Shown in pieces: positions 1 to 10,639 of a DNA stretch of 64,000 bases. The translations under genes and the position numbers were made by a program. Within the stretch, counting starts at the first letter, position 1; each line of letters starts with the position of its first letter. This DNA comes from Meconema thalassinum (taxonomy: Eukaryota > Arthropoda > Insecta > Orthoptera > Tettigoniidae): positions 163,414,911-163,478,910 of the forward strand of contig OX336399.1 of NCBI GenBank assembly GCA_946902985.2. The letters are read 5' to 3'. Below the pieces are notes generated by a model that worked only from the letters and a program-made list of their open reading frames with translations, had not been told where the DNA came from and did not search any database.

Positions 1-283
1 ACTGCTATGCCCAAGATAGCGGGTTCAAACCTGGCCGAAGTCGTCGGATTTTTTAAGAGCGTTAAAAATCCTTCAGTATGCCTTCCTTCGGAGGGGAAGT
101 AAAGCCGGCGGTCCCATGTCATAGATTTATGGCATGTAAAAGATCCTTTCACAGACTTATCTTGTGTAAAGCAAAATTTGTTAGGTTAGATTTCGTCAGA
201 ACGCTCTATCAAAGTTCCAACGTTCACCACTAGGTATCATTGCTATCTGGTGGCGAAAGTTGGAACTACTTGAAATTGAACGG
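1..283 (+). mobile_element. tRNA-derived SINE, family A, 5'-cut by window edge
   Basis: A pol III B-box-like GGTTCAAACC lies at about 21-30, followed by a body that recurs at 16416-16870, 17784-18178, 37337-37594 and 50396-50800. Comparison with the minus-strand copy at 37337-37594 shows that the missing head carries an A-box-like TGGCGTAGTCGG. The body contains the diagnostic segment CTTCCTTCGGAGGGGAAG. This copy stops near 283, short of the longer copies, so it is also 3' truncated. It codes for nothing; SINEs rely on a partner LINE. Confidence 0.8.
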
Positions 284-284
284 A

Positions 285-382
285 ACTTGTAGCTCACCCT
301 TTAGGGTATCCGCTGGAAGGAGCTACAGACTCAGGCGAGCCGAACATGTCCTCGGACACTCCCGGCACTAAAAGCCATACGA

Positions 383-413
<31 letters not shown>

Positions 414-414
414 A
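285..414 (+). mobile_element. SINE family C, 3' fragment with (TAAA)n tail
   Basis: The segment with CGAGCCGAACATGTCCTCGG and the terminal AAAGCCATACGA followed by (TAAA)n matches the 3' half of the complete copy at 36282-36623. The tRNA-like head is missing. The tail is a tetranucleotide run. Confidence 0.75.
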
Positions 415-609
415 TATTTCATTGTAAATATCCATGTTTTAAGGTATGTATTTAATTGTGAGGCATTTAAAGAGTAAGTGAGTGCGTTTCGGTTACGCAT
501 TGGGTTATGCTGAACCTGTAGGTACCCTATATGTGTAGGTTGGTGTTACTGGGACCTTACTTTCGGTACAAAACTGGAATGGGACCTTAGCAGAATAATA
601 TAGGGAGGG

Positions 610-980
610 ATATCGTATGGCCTCGGATGCCGGGTGCAAGCTTTGTTATTTGACACCCAGAGGGTAGTTTGTATGTCGAATGTCGTTGTTCCTTGAAGCA
701 CTATGAAAGTCAAGGAGGGTAGATATCTAAGCTCCTTGAACACTATAGCGCTTTCTAGTAGAGAAATGAGGAACTTTGTGTTGGCGGAAACTCCCGAGAT
801 TAATTTTGCCATTATGAACACGGTCTACTGAATTCAAATGGGTTCTTTGACATGCCAACATCGTATGACATGTGTGTCGTATTTTTGCCGCCTTTCAAAA
901 ATCACTTACGATGGCCAGGAGCGAACCTGCAAGCTTGGAGTTGGTAGTCCGAGACGTTAACCACTCACCCACCGTGGCAA
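610..980 (-). mobile_element. tRNA-derived SINE, family B
   Basis: On the minus strand it starts TTGCCACGGTGGGTGAGTGG (A box) with a B-box-like GCAGGTTCGCTCC and ends CCATACGATA. Other copies are at 15631-16053 (+), 18982-19370 (+) and 36624-37046 (-). The copies are far enough apart in sequence that they are not one local duplication. Confidence 0.85.
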
Positions 981-1371
981 GCTGCGGTATTAGTTGAGAT
1001 AGTTCATCTCATCAACAGTCTATGTGATGTTTTGTTAACATACTGAAAGTGGTGATTGATCTCCAAACTTGCTTGTTTAGAGTGAATATGTGATTGTAGT
1101 TAAATGGTCAGTTCAGGTTGTATTGTACAGGTTACTTATCTGATTGAGTTTTGCGTGTCCTGGTGAGAGCAGTTATGTTCTTCACTATTTACACTCAACT
1201 GGGGGAGATTCCTATGCGCCAGAACCATTTAACTACTGTACAATCCACATATTCACTCTAAACAAGCAAGTTTGGAGGTCAATCACACTTTCGGTATTTT
1301 AACAAAACATCGCATAGACTACAACTAACAAATATTGACGAGTTGAACTATCTCAACTAATACCGCAACTA
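981..1371. mobile_element. Foldback MITE with about 120-bp terminal inverted repeats
   Basis: The left arm begins GCGGTATTAGTTGAGATAG and the right arm ends with its reverse complement, CTATCTCAACTAATACCGC. Complementarity continues inwards through a segment with AAACAAGCAAGTTTGGAG, giving arms of about 120 bp around a spacer of about 120 bp. No coding capacity is seen. It directly abuts the 5' end of the preceding SINE. The superfamily cannot be assigned because no clean target duplication is visible. Confidence 0.75.
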
Positions 1372-1620
1372 AAGAAGTGTACTAATTGTAAATATGAGGG
1401 TCGAGTCATAAGTCATGGCAACTTTTTTTTCTCGCGAACAGGAGACAACACAGAAAATCTACGATATGCATTTGGAAATATAGGGCATGTACGTATGCAT
1501 AGTGCCTGGAGATAAATTTTGACGTCAGGAGATGCTCGTAGGTAAGTGACAGAATACAGGTCATTATGGTATAGACATCAAATTCACAAGACTACGTACA
1601 GTACAAAGGACAGGTCTCCA

Positions 1621-1868
1621 CTGGTTTCGGACCTTCAAAATAATCACCCAAGGTGTCTACTGTGCGTTGCCAGCAGTGGGGCAGGCGCTGAATACCATTC
1701 GCTGCATGTGTATCGCTAACGTGTAACACCTCCCTCCGCTGTTACGATGTCTTCTTTGTTAGCAAACCGTCGTCCATGTAGTGGTTTCTTGACTTTGGGG
1801 ATTAGATCATAGTCACATGGGCTCAGATCAGGCGAATATACGATCCTTGCTCCTGCTTGTTGACTTCC
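1621..1868 (-). pseudogene. Mariner transposase C-terminal remnant
   Basis: Reading the minus strand from about 1868, the conserved mariner motif YSPDLSPCDYDLIPK appears. It holds the last catalytic aspartate of the DDD triad and the YSPDL box. It is followed, after a frame change, by LPHCWQRTVDTLGDYFEG, the usual end of these proteins. A normal mariner transposase has about 345 residues; only the last 80 or so survive, without the first two catalytic aspartates or the DNA-binding helices. It cannot make an active enzyme. The assignment to mariner is secure; the subfamily was not determined. Confidence 0.75.
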
Positions 1869-1918
1869 ATTGTGTGACGCTCTGAACTTGGGGACATGCT
1901 CAGACCCACGCTGTTATA

Positions 1919-2466
1919 AAGGCTGTGTCCCAATAGTACAATTTCAGCCGTAGTGAACTAGATAGTCGACTACTTTACCGGATGTGACGTCAGAAGTCGT
2001 GATCCAATACTGCTTAGCACATAGCAATCAAGTCTGTAGTAGCTAGTGAACGAAAGTGCTTGCTAGATTGGCCGACTACGTCAAGGAAGTTATAGAAATT
2101 GTAGCTTATCGGTATTGTAGGTTATGTAAATTGTAGGTTGTCTTTGACTTAAGCCAAACACAAACCTTAATTAGGGCTCGGCTAAAAAGTGATCATCTTG
2201 GCGCATCCATGATCGTATCGTTCAGGTATTGTTTATTTAAAACAGCTGATGAAAGCGCAAAGAGCTTACAAGGAGTAGCAGATCACCGCCATCTTGAGTG
2301 TTGGTTTGGCAGCAGCATGTAAGTCCAGTGCGTTTCAGAACACAAGTCTATGAAGGAGGCTGTGATCAAGCAGACATGTCCCAAATCTCCGTAGTGCATA
2401 GCACATAGCACATAGTAGCTAGCAGCTAGTCGATAGCAGAGAACTTGAGTATTGGGACACAGCCTT
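1919..2466. mobile_element. MITE with AAGGCTGTGTCCCAATA termini
   Basis: AAGGCTGTGTCCCAATA at 1919 is matched inverted by ATTGGGACACAGCCTT ending at 2466. Subterminal repeats of AGCACATAGCA and TAGTCGA type occur near both ends. It sits inside the mariner remnant, so it inserted later. No coding region. The target duplication is unclear. Confidence 0.65.
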
Positions 2467-2600
2467 ACATACACCATCTAGTGGCATCATACGCAAGTAC
2501 ATACCGTACGTTCCCAAATGCATATCGTAGATTTTCCGGGTTGTGTCCTGTTCGCGAGAAAAAGAAGTTGCACTCATACTTTCAGACATAAAACATTTTG

Positions 2601-2939
2601 TAGCCTAAGTGTACATTGTTTACTGAGTCTTTATAAACTACCACTTTTGCATCATAGAAAACGCAAAGGTAGATATTTCACAAAACTCAAGCTCTTAAAC
2701 CAGAGGCAGTTGGAGGATGCGGTTTGTACCAAAATCTTACAAATCGTCTCAATAGTACATGGATTATCTTGCATTTCTTGAAATGTCTACAGAAATATAT
2801 TTATTTGTTTATAAAGTTCGTTTAAACAAATAAACATGACGATAGCCCCTGGCATAACTGTATCGCGTCGTGCCCGCATATCAGTAAAGTTGGGCGGGTG
2901 GTCTATATACATGCGAGAGTTTTCGTACAGATACCCTAG
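2601..2939. other. Unassigned spacer
   Basis: AT-rich sequence between the mariner remnant and the first LINE fragment. I see no gene, tRNA-like box or inverted repeat here. Confidence 0.4.
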
Positions 2940-3345
2940 TTCTTCTTCTTCTTCTGCTTTTACGACCTCATTGGACCACTTCAGTCAATCATTTCTTGGT
3001 CCTCTTTTGCAGTAAGTTTCCTTTCCGAGTTGCCCAGTAGCTCTTCATTCGCTCTGATCTTCTCAGGCGTTTCTCATCTGTAAATAGCCTACCCTTTTTA
3101 CTGTATGACGTTTGTCTATTTTTGCCTGAAATCTTATTTTTATATCTATCAGTGCTTTTTTTTACTTTTTGTTTTGTTTTGCAAGTCATCCAAGGTTATT
3201 TCTAATTCCTTCATATATTTTCTAATTTCCTTAATCCATCCTACTTGTTGTTTCATATTCCAAAGTTTTCTCTACAATTTTTCTGTGTAATCTGGTTTCC
3301 GTTGTCCTCATAATGTGACAAAAAAAAGTTTCTTCCTAATAGTAT
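2940..3345 (-). pseudogene. LINE 3' end, module 1 of a tandem train
   Basis: The minus strand encodes the C-terminal tail of a non-LTR retrotransposon protein, ending in RRSERMKSYWATRKGN and KKRTKK, then a short 3' UTR and an (AAG)n tail at 2940-2954. It is nearly the same as the longer copy at 7940-8746 (fifth module), which shows that the reverse transcriptase and the FFGH motif lie upstream and are cut off here. The 5' edge falls exactly at the (TAA)n tract 3350-3390. Its clade is not assigned. It is a dead 5'-truncated copy. Confidence 0.75.
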
Positions 3346-3390
3346 CAGTGATTATTATTATTATTATTATTATTATCATTATTATTATTT

Positions 3391-3962
3391 CTTCGTTTAG
3401 GCCAGCACTGGACCACGTCATTTCAACTGCTTCCGTCTTTGTGCCTTGATCTTAGCCCAGTGTTCACGCATTCGCTGCCTGTGAGACTCCTTTCTTTCTT
3501 CAGACCACTTCTTGCCGGTTTTTAATTTCGCTTTTTCTTGGAATTGGTGGTGTGCTCCAAGCTTTTCCTTCAAAAGATCACGTTCCATAATGTCTGCGTG
3601 GGTGATCCCTACTTCGTGCAAATCCTTGTCTAACCCACAAAACCAGGGGCCCTTGGTATTTTTGTTAAGAAAATAGGTAAATATCCGATTGTCGATTCTC
3701 TCGGGTTTCATACGAGTTAAGTGTCCATAGAAAGATATTCTTCTCTTCCGAATTACTTGAGATATTCTTTCTACATGATGGTACAGCTCATTGTTATGCC
3801 GTCTCCTGTATTCACCATCGTCTCTCAATGGCCCTAAGATCTTCCTGAGGATCTTCCTTTCCTTGACTTCCAATTTCTCAACCAGACCCTTCCTATTCAT
3901 TGCCAGGCATTCTGCTGCGTACAGCGCCTCAGGTCTGATAAATGTACGATAGTTTCTTCTTC
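3391..3962 (-). pseudogene. LINE 3' end, module 2
   Basis: An open minus-strand frame (3900-3418, 160 codons) carries the C-terminal pattern of this LINE group: KERKILRKILGP, then RRISFYGHLTRMKPERID, then a basic W-S-E-E-R-K / M-R-E-H-W tail. The 3' UTR contains GTGGTCCAGTGCTGGCC and runs into (AAT)n at 3350-3390. The 5' edge is the next (TAA)n tract at 3963-3979. It belongs to the same broad family as modules 1, 3, 4 and 5 but differs enough to be a separate subfamily. No reverse transcriptase core is present. Confidence 0.75.
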
Positions 3963-3979
3963 TTATTATTATTATTATT

Positions 3980-4465
3980 ACATTGTTATGCCATCTATCG
4001 AGCGCAGTTGATCTTATTTACTCAATGATGTTTTATCTTCTTCTCTCAAAAAATCTTCATCTGGGCACAGAAAATCTTCCTCCGTTCTTCTGTCTTTCAT
4101 TTCTTGCTTCTGGAAGTAATTTTCTCAGAGAAATGATGGTTATTGATTAATGTTCTGGACTGGAATCGATGTTATAAAATGACTTCCATAATGACACATT
4201 TCTTGAAGGTCTTTCTCTATTTCACTAACCCGGTTGTTCTTGACTTTCATTGAGAGAGAAAGGTTGAGAATCCTTTTGGTGAGCCTGTCCTTGTTCATTC
4301 TGAGAATGTGACCGAAGATCTTCAGTCGCCTTCTTCTGAAGGTGTCAGCGATCCTTTCAGCATACTGATAAAGTTCCTGACACTTCCGTTTCGTCCAGAA
4401 TCCTTCTGGACAGACTGGACCAAGGATTTTCCTCAATATGTTCCTGTCTTGTTTCTCTACGTCTT
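3980..4465 (-). pseudogene. LINE 3' end, module 3
   Basis: The minus strand reads MRKILGPVCPEGFW, then RRRLKIFGHILRMNKDRLTK, the C-terminal signature of the neighbouring modules, followed by a degraded tail and 3' UTR to about 3980. Both edges fall on (TAA)n-type tracts (3963-3979 and about 4466-4477). The frame is lost in the last third. A dead fragment. Confidence 0.7.
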
Positions 4466-4479
4466 CTTCTTATTATTAC

Positions 4480-5156
4480 TTTTTATACATCGAGTTGAGC
4501 CTCTAAGGACTGCGCGGTAACAACCAACTTCAATTTAGTGTCTAGGTCTTGTTTTTGTTCCGGCTTTGACTTCCTGCCAGTATCTTCTGACCCCAGCGAC
4601 GAGTGCCTGTTTATGTTCTTCGGACAAAGGTCTTCTCTGTCTTCCGGAAGTTGATACCATTTCAAAACCATGGTAGTTGTTCACCAATTTTCTAAATGTG
4701 TCAGGAATTTCTCGGTCTGGAATACCAATTTGCCTGAGATCTTTTTCGAATTCCTCAAACCATCTCGGCCTTGTTGCCTTATACTTAATGAAACTCCTTA
4801 TTCTTTTCGTTAATCGATCATCAGTCATCCTCAAGAGGCGACCATAAAATGGATGTTGTGATAGGGTCTATTTTGTTGTACAAATACTCATTTTCTCTCA
4901 TTCGCCACTGTCCATCAACCCTTCTATTACCTAGGATTTTTTAAAAATATCCTGAGTTCTCTTTTTTCCAGTTGGTTAGCTTGACCTTTACTATTCATGG
5001 CCAAGTTTCGGACGCATATAATCCCTCAGGTTTTACACCTGTGGTTTAGTGTCGGAACTTGGCCCCTATCCTCATAAACTTTTTGTTATAGATATTCTTT
5101 GTCATTTGGTATTGAACCCTTATTGATTTGCCGATCAATAAGTCTTCATGATTTTT
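4480..5156 (-). pseudogene. LINE 3' end, module 4 (with RT thumb)
   Basis: This is the longest of the four clustered modules. From about 5040 down it encodes the thumb-region segment around VVKPEGLYASETLAMN with QANQLEKREL, then after frame breaks MRMTDDRLTKRI, and a basic tail ending near 4535. Stops and shifts interrupt the first half. It lies between TTATTATTA at about 4467 and (ATT)n at 5157-5168. Confidence 0.7.
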
Positions 5157-5168
5157 ATTATTATTATT

Positions 5169-7939
5169 ACTGATGCCCAGGCAGTACATGTTGGAGGTTG
5201 ACAAAGGGAGACAGATAGTATGTCGCAACGATTGCAACAGGAGTAGCGTGGTAGTTATTCCTGACGTTGACCAGCTAAGCCGAGTTCAAGGACAAATTCA
5301 GTACGAACGCGCACCTGAGACGGCGTCATTATGGGCGTGCCAGAAGAGAAGTTCCAACCGATGCACGATTGAATCAGCAAATCAGGAGAGAGGACGCCTG
5401 AACCACGCGATGAGTCGCGTACCTTAAAAAAAAAGGCGCTAAAACACGTGTCTGAAGAACCGCCGATGCGATATAATTCCGCATAAGTCCATTGGGACGT
5501 TTGGATGAAAAGAAGAAGATTGATACTAGTCCCAAGTCTGTGAGGTGAAAACTACAGATTATTTTCACAGATTGCCCCCACTCCACTCCTTTCTGTCAGT
5601 TTCCAATAAATTGATCGGTGATGAGCTGTTTGGGACACAACTTTATCGAGCTCTGGTGAGCATCGTTCACGCCAGTTTGAGTCACGATTTATCAAGCTCT
5701 AGTGAGCATACTCCACGTCTGTTTGACAAACATTTATTTGTGTTCAAGGGAGCAGAGTTCACGCTTAGCGGAGGGAGATCTCTAGTCGCGATAAGCGCTA
5801 CGCGGTAGACATATTTGAGACTTGTTAAAAGCCAGTTGCGTGGTGAACGATGAGTGTAATTTTCTGTAAAATGTTGTATTATATTTTATGTGATATATGT
5901 GCGTGTGATATAAGCAAATGCTGAGATAGGGCAAGTTCTACGTTGAGTAATCGCCTAGGACTTTATTGTGAGTGAAAGTCAGTAGCTCACAGCGATTCTA
6001 GCTAGGCAAACTAATAACTTTGAACATTTCTTTCCAAGAAGCAACGCCAAGATGTCTCCTGGAAGGTCGATTGGTGGAATGAAGTGCTACGCCTCTACCA
6101 ATACGTCGACGATGGACGAGTAGATTTCCCGTAGGGAAATGCCTTGGGATGGAGGTTGAGTTCTACAAGCTGCACGGTGATGTACAAACCATTGATTTAT
6201 TCAATATGTAGCTAGATTAGACGCGGGAACGTTGTAAATATTTTATTCATTGTTTGTTTTTCTTGTATTTAGATTTTTGTGCGCCGACACTGTCATATTT
6301 AAATGTACGTTGGCACGTGGCCAAAGTGTTTGTTTGATTGTATTTTTTTTCTTATGAGTCATATGTAGTATGCACGGCGTATGTATTTTTATTTTATCCA
6401 TGCGAATGCGAAATTCGTCGTGGTCGACAAGTGGTGCTTTATTCAAATTCATTTTAGTAGGAAAAGGTGGTAAAAGTTGTTAGATGTTGTGCAAACAGGT
6501 TTTTATTCGTACTAGGGTTGCCGAGCGCAACAAATTAAGATGTCTCTGTAGAACACCTTAGTTCTATTTTTTTTTTTTTTTTTTTAGTCCTTTTCAGGTT
6601 CTTTAGTCACGGACTAGATTGGGAGCGCAAGTTGGTGGAAAATATTTATGTCCTTTATTTCAGGTTTCTGTCAAACCCATACGTGTGATTCTGGTGTGTG
6701 TATTGTGTCAAGGTGTGTGTATTGATTCTTCGTGATGAGGGGTAGAATGGTCTACCGCCCTCAAATATTGTGGTTGTATTTTATTGGAAAGGCAGAGCGC
6801 TCTCAGAGGCTACTGTACCTTGTCCAGTGCTGATTCTTGGATTTCCGTGGGAAATGCTGAGATATTTTATTTTGACACACACACGTATGTTATGTGCTTT
6901 TGGGAGCACGCTTCTTCGAGACTCGAACCAGTGACACGGCAGGTCGAGGTTATTGACACGTGGGTTGACAGATATGCAGATTCCACTTAGCGCCCGTCTA
7001 TGTCTGGTGATTCATCGTTTAGGCAGTCCAGATGACCGACTGACCCCTGTAAGCTATCTGTAGCAAACCTGTTCTTTTTAATGGTCATTGGATCATATTT
7101 AAATTGGGAGTTCGCCATGTCCGTTACGAATTACCGCATATCGTATGAAATAAAATATTTGTCTTATGATGTAAATGTTGGCTCTGAGCCTACTGATTTC
7201 TATGACTCATTTCATTGTTAGAGTTTGTCTGTTGTGACACCGTTGGGTGTATTTTGTATTTCTCTTGTAAAAATGGCAAGCGGCCATATGTGTATATTTT
7301 TCTTGATTGGTCACGTGTTAATTTACTTGTGTTGATTTGAAAAGTCCTAGTTTTAGGCGTTAATGTTGTTTGCTACGGCAATTTCTTGATTCCAATTTCA
7401 TGCGGAAATTATTTTTGTTTTATTTAGTGTAGGAAGTGTCGGATTAGTTTAATTAGTGTGTAGTTGGTTCCTCGTGTCTGTCTAGCTCTAAGACAATGCA
7501 GATTCGTCCCCTGAAGGTTTACTGGACGGTAACGAATCTCGCATTAATTTGTACACATCGTGTCGCATGTAGAACAGCTGCACACGCACATTGTCATTGT
7601 AGTAATTTGGTACATTTGGTCCAGATGTTTACGATCTCTCCTGAGATCAGGCCTAGATTGGCTTTTTATTAATTCAAGAGGGAGTCATTTGGGAGACCTT
7701 GTTTTGTTTTATTGTAAATAGTGTAAATTTGTTGATCTGTTATTAAATTCATATGTTTTAACCCTCGTATTCACTTTTTCCTGCATGTTATTTTGCTATA
7801 TGTTACCCTGCATGTTATAAGAAGCGCTTAACAACAACTTTACGAAATGGACTGTTACACCCCCTGAAACTGAGTCTCATATGCTTCTTTGCAAAGGTTC
7901 AGTATGCTTGGTCTAACTTCCTCATCTTGACATTCTTCT
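5169..7939. other. 2.7-kb unassigned region
   Basis: No convincing coding region, tRNA-like box or inverted repeat was found. The sequence is T-rich and GTGT-rich in its second half, with ATTAAA near 7743 and a GTTACACCCCCTGAAAC segment near 7853 that faintly resembles the end of a long terminal repeat. No matching second copy lies in the window. The short open frames here (for example 5173-5427) have no recognisable motif. Confidence 0.35.
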
Positions 7940-8746
7940 TCCTCTTCTGCTTTTACTGCCTCATTGGACCACTTCAGTCAATCATTTCTTGGTCCTCTTC
8001 TTCAGTAAGTTTCCTTTCTGAGTCGCCCAGTAGCTCTTCATTCGCTCTGATCTTCTCAGGCGTTCCTCATCTGTAAATACCCTTTTTACTGTATTACGTT
8101 TGTCTATTTTAGCCTTAAATCTTACTTTTTTATCTCTCAGTTTTGTTTTTGTTTTGTTTTGCAAGTCATCCAAGGTTATTTCTAATTCTTTCATATCTTC
8201 TCTAATTTCCTTAATCCATCCTACTTGCTGTTTCATATTCCAAAGTTTCACTACAATTTTTCTAGATAACCTGGTTTCTGGTGTCCTCATGATGTGACCA
8301 AAGAAAGAAAGCCGTTTCTTCCGAATAGTATCAGTGATGGGCTCCAGTTCTCTGTATACCACTTCATTTGGTACTATCCGCCACTGTCCATCTTTCTGAT
8401 ATTTTTTATTTATGCATGTTCTAGCTATTCTTCTTTCTACTTTTAAAATTTTGTCGATTCTGTTTTTCTGAGTAACTTTAAAAAGAGTTTCACTTCCATA
8501 CCGTCTTGTAATGTTTTAATTTTGTTGCGATTGATAGACATTTTCTTTTATATGTAGACCATGTTAATTTTTGGGCTTTTATCATTTTATTAGTTCTTTC
8601 TTGCCACGCAGGTTTCTCATCCAAGTTGTAAGTTATAATTTCTCTTAAGTATTTAAATTGCTTCACTATTTTAACTTTCTTGTTATTTACTGTTATGTGA
8701 TTGATTACAAGTGGATTTGCTACCATTATCTCTGTCTTTTCAAATG
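7940..8746 (-). pseudogene. LINE 3' end with RT C-terminus, module 5
   Basis: From 8750 the minus strand encodes the reverse transcriptase thumb region (KTEIMVANPL, VKQFKYL, WSTYKRKCLSIATKLKHYKT), then after a frame break LSFFGHIMRTPETRLSRKI, a lysine-rich stretch and the basic end RRSERMKSYWATQKGN. It is the best-preserved representative of the module-1 subfamily. It is 5' truncated exactly at the (AAT)n tract 8747-8780. No palm-domain YxDD motif is present, so the copy is dead. Confidence 0.8.
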
Positions 8747-8838
8747 ACATTATTATTATTATTATTATTGTTATTATTATTGAGTAGTCAGCAAGTTATT
8801 TAATGACGCACAAGACAAGTGAGCTTAGCTTAACTTAC

Positions 8839-9039
8839 CTGTTCACTTCCTGAGGTTTTAAGAAATTCTCAAAGCCCTCCTTGACGCACACTTGACCGTG
8901 CTTGAATTCCATGAGGTTGTAGATGGCCGGGTTCTGGTTGAGATCCCTGTGGAAGATCTGGCTGTAAAATTCTGCCGTGTTCCCGATGCCTCTCTTCAAC
9001 TGTTCATCTTCCCGTTGTTCTTGTTTTGTACTGGAGGCC
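8839..9039 (-). CDS. Internal exon of an unrecognised host gene
   Basis: The minus strand has a stop-free frame of about 66 codons with balanced, GC-richer codons than the flanks. It includes GIGNTAEFYSQIFHRDL, then NPAIYNLMEFKHGQVCVKEG, and ends FLKPQEVN. A consensus donor AG|GTAAGT follows at 8838-8833. Upstream is CTGAC with a pyrimidine tract and two AG acceptors nine bases apart (exon start 9039 or 9030); both give phase 2. The exon is phase 2 on both sides, matching the phase-2 donor of the exon at 10249-10325. No family was recognised. It is not a match to any transposon protein I know. I infer a cytosolic or nuclear conserved protein, with no function claimed. Confidence 0.6.
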
Positions 9040-10248
9040 CTTCAAGTGGCAAGAAGAGGAACAAGTCAGTCAATACAGGGTGGGTTTTGTATACGGTTTC
9101 TGCCAAATGATTGAGGACACATGCAACTTGTACAAATTTTATTCCCTGTTCTTAAATTTTCATCGTAAGCTTCACAGTGTAAGAAAAATATCTGTGATGA
9201 TTGTTGTTTTAAGGGGTGGAACAGTGAGGTCATCTGCCCTCTCGTAACACAAATTTAATTTAATTAAAAATTCCCAAATCATTTTAATTAATCAGTACTC
9301 TTCAATATAGTTATGGGGGTTGTTGCTGTTCACGTCCGTAGGTTTCACCTACACGTTCACCTAAAATGGCACCAGTACAGTCACGGCAAAATGTTTGTTA
9401 CATCCTCTTATTTAGGTACACTTTACAACATAACTATACAAGATCCTGGCCTGAGCTTTCAACTAGTTTAAATATATGTCACTTTCTCTAAATTTATGTA
9501 GAATTATTCAAATAGCCTGAAAAGTTTTTTATTTATGGTCATTTGAATTTTGGATCCTATAAACCTCAGTGAAAATATGAATGTAAACGCATGCAAATTC
9601 TACAAATGGTTAAATAGAAGCATAATTCTACATAAATATGTGTATGAGCACTCAATAAACAATCCGTGACATTTTCAGTTATGTAGCATTTAGGGTTTCA
9701 GAGGAAAGTGTACCGGTATTTATGTGGTGGAAAAATTGATATTGAGAAAACAACATTTGAAAGTTTGATATGTTCCTTCACTCACATTTAAGTAATTTTG
9801 TCCATAGGCATGCAGCATTAGATATAAATTTATTTTAAACATACTTCCAGTTGAGTAATGAGCTTGCCATTTTTAAACAAAGTATAAAAGAGGCCACACA
9901 TACAAAAAAAAAAAAATTCAAAATTTTCATATTTTGACTCCTCATCGTTTACATCCCCCCAGTGGTAAGCCCCCAAACTAGAATTGTAAACTAATATGCC
10001 TACGAGTACTCTGCTGAGATGATGGTTAAAACCTAGAACCGTAAAATACAAAAATCACTCTTTGTCTACTATAAAATTCTCGACGATCTGATATGGTGAC
10101 TTATCTAAATTGCTGAATGTTTGCAACTGCTCTGAAATGCAACCTTTATGTGGAACCACTAGTAAATCACTAATTTATCCTCAAAATATAATCTAGAAAT
10201 CTTTTTTTTTTACCGTTAGAAGGGCTAAACAGAAACAGATTTCCATAC
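9040..10248 (-). other. Probable intron, AT-rich
   Basis: It lies between two exons with compatible phases. It contains a short repeat-like piece (TTGTTGTTTTAAGGGGTGGA near 9200, followed by GAGGTCATCTGCCC) that resembles a dispersed insect repeat, and otherwise AT-rich DNA with nothing recognisable. Confidence 0.4.
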
Positions 10249-10325
10249 CTCTCAGTGGATAGCATGACTGCAGGGGTTGAAGCAACTCTCCGTGCGACAT
10301 TTTCTTTCGTGACGACCGGATCGCA
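10249..10325 (-). CDS. Internal exon of the same host gene (25 codons)
   Basis: The minus strand reads, after a pyrimidine-rich tract and GGAAG|TGC, the peptide CDPVVTKENVARRVASTPAV then MLSTE, ending in AG|GTATGG. The exon is 77 nt: phase 0 in, phase 2 out. This fits the phase-0 donor of the exon at 14617-14701 and the phase-2 acceptor of 8839-9039. An alternative AG four bases upstream would break the phase chain. The exon is short and would be missed by ATG-based searches. The call rests on splice signals and phase, not on homology. Confidence 0.5.
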
Positions 10326-10639
10326 CTTCCTTCATGAAACAAACCGAAAGGTAATTCCATTAATATAATTATCGGATTTAGGATTCCCATAACTCCCATA
10401 TGTATTTAATTATTTATTCATTTATTCAGTTATTCTATTCATTTATTCATTTACTAGCTGTTGCCCGCGGCTTCGCCCGCAATAACATTCGGAATCCCGT
10501 TATAACATTAGTTATATACATTTTTCCTGTAGTGGAAGATAATCACGGCAACATGGAGCGTTGCAATTGGAAATCGTGTGCAATAAACGACGGGGAGCTT
10601 TGATTTAATGTTGGTCTCTTAGCCTACTGCCATGTCTAT

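Larger units (their letters stand above)
1393..2600 (-). mobile_element. Decayed mariner-like transposon
   Basis: The left end reads TATGAGGGTCGAGTCATAAG, a mariner-type terminus. The inner part of the terminal repeat (CTCGCGAACAGG through GATATGCATTT, 1430-1476) is repeated inverted at about 2513-2562. The outer right terminus is degenerate. Between the ends lie only the C-terminal part of a transposase and an unrelated MITE (1919-2466), so the element is internally deleted and dead. Confidence 0.6.

Noticed and set aside
2518..2781. An 87-codon gene
   Set aside because: It starts inside the mariner inverted repeat and shows no protein family signal.
5173..5427. An 84-codon gene
   Set aside because: No motif, no splice context and ordinary length for a chance frame.
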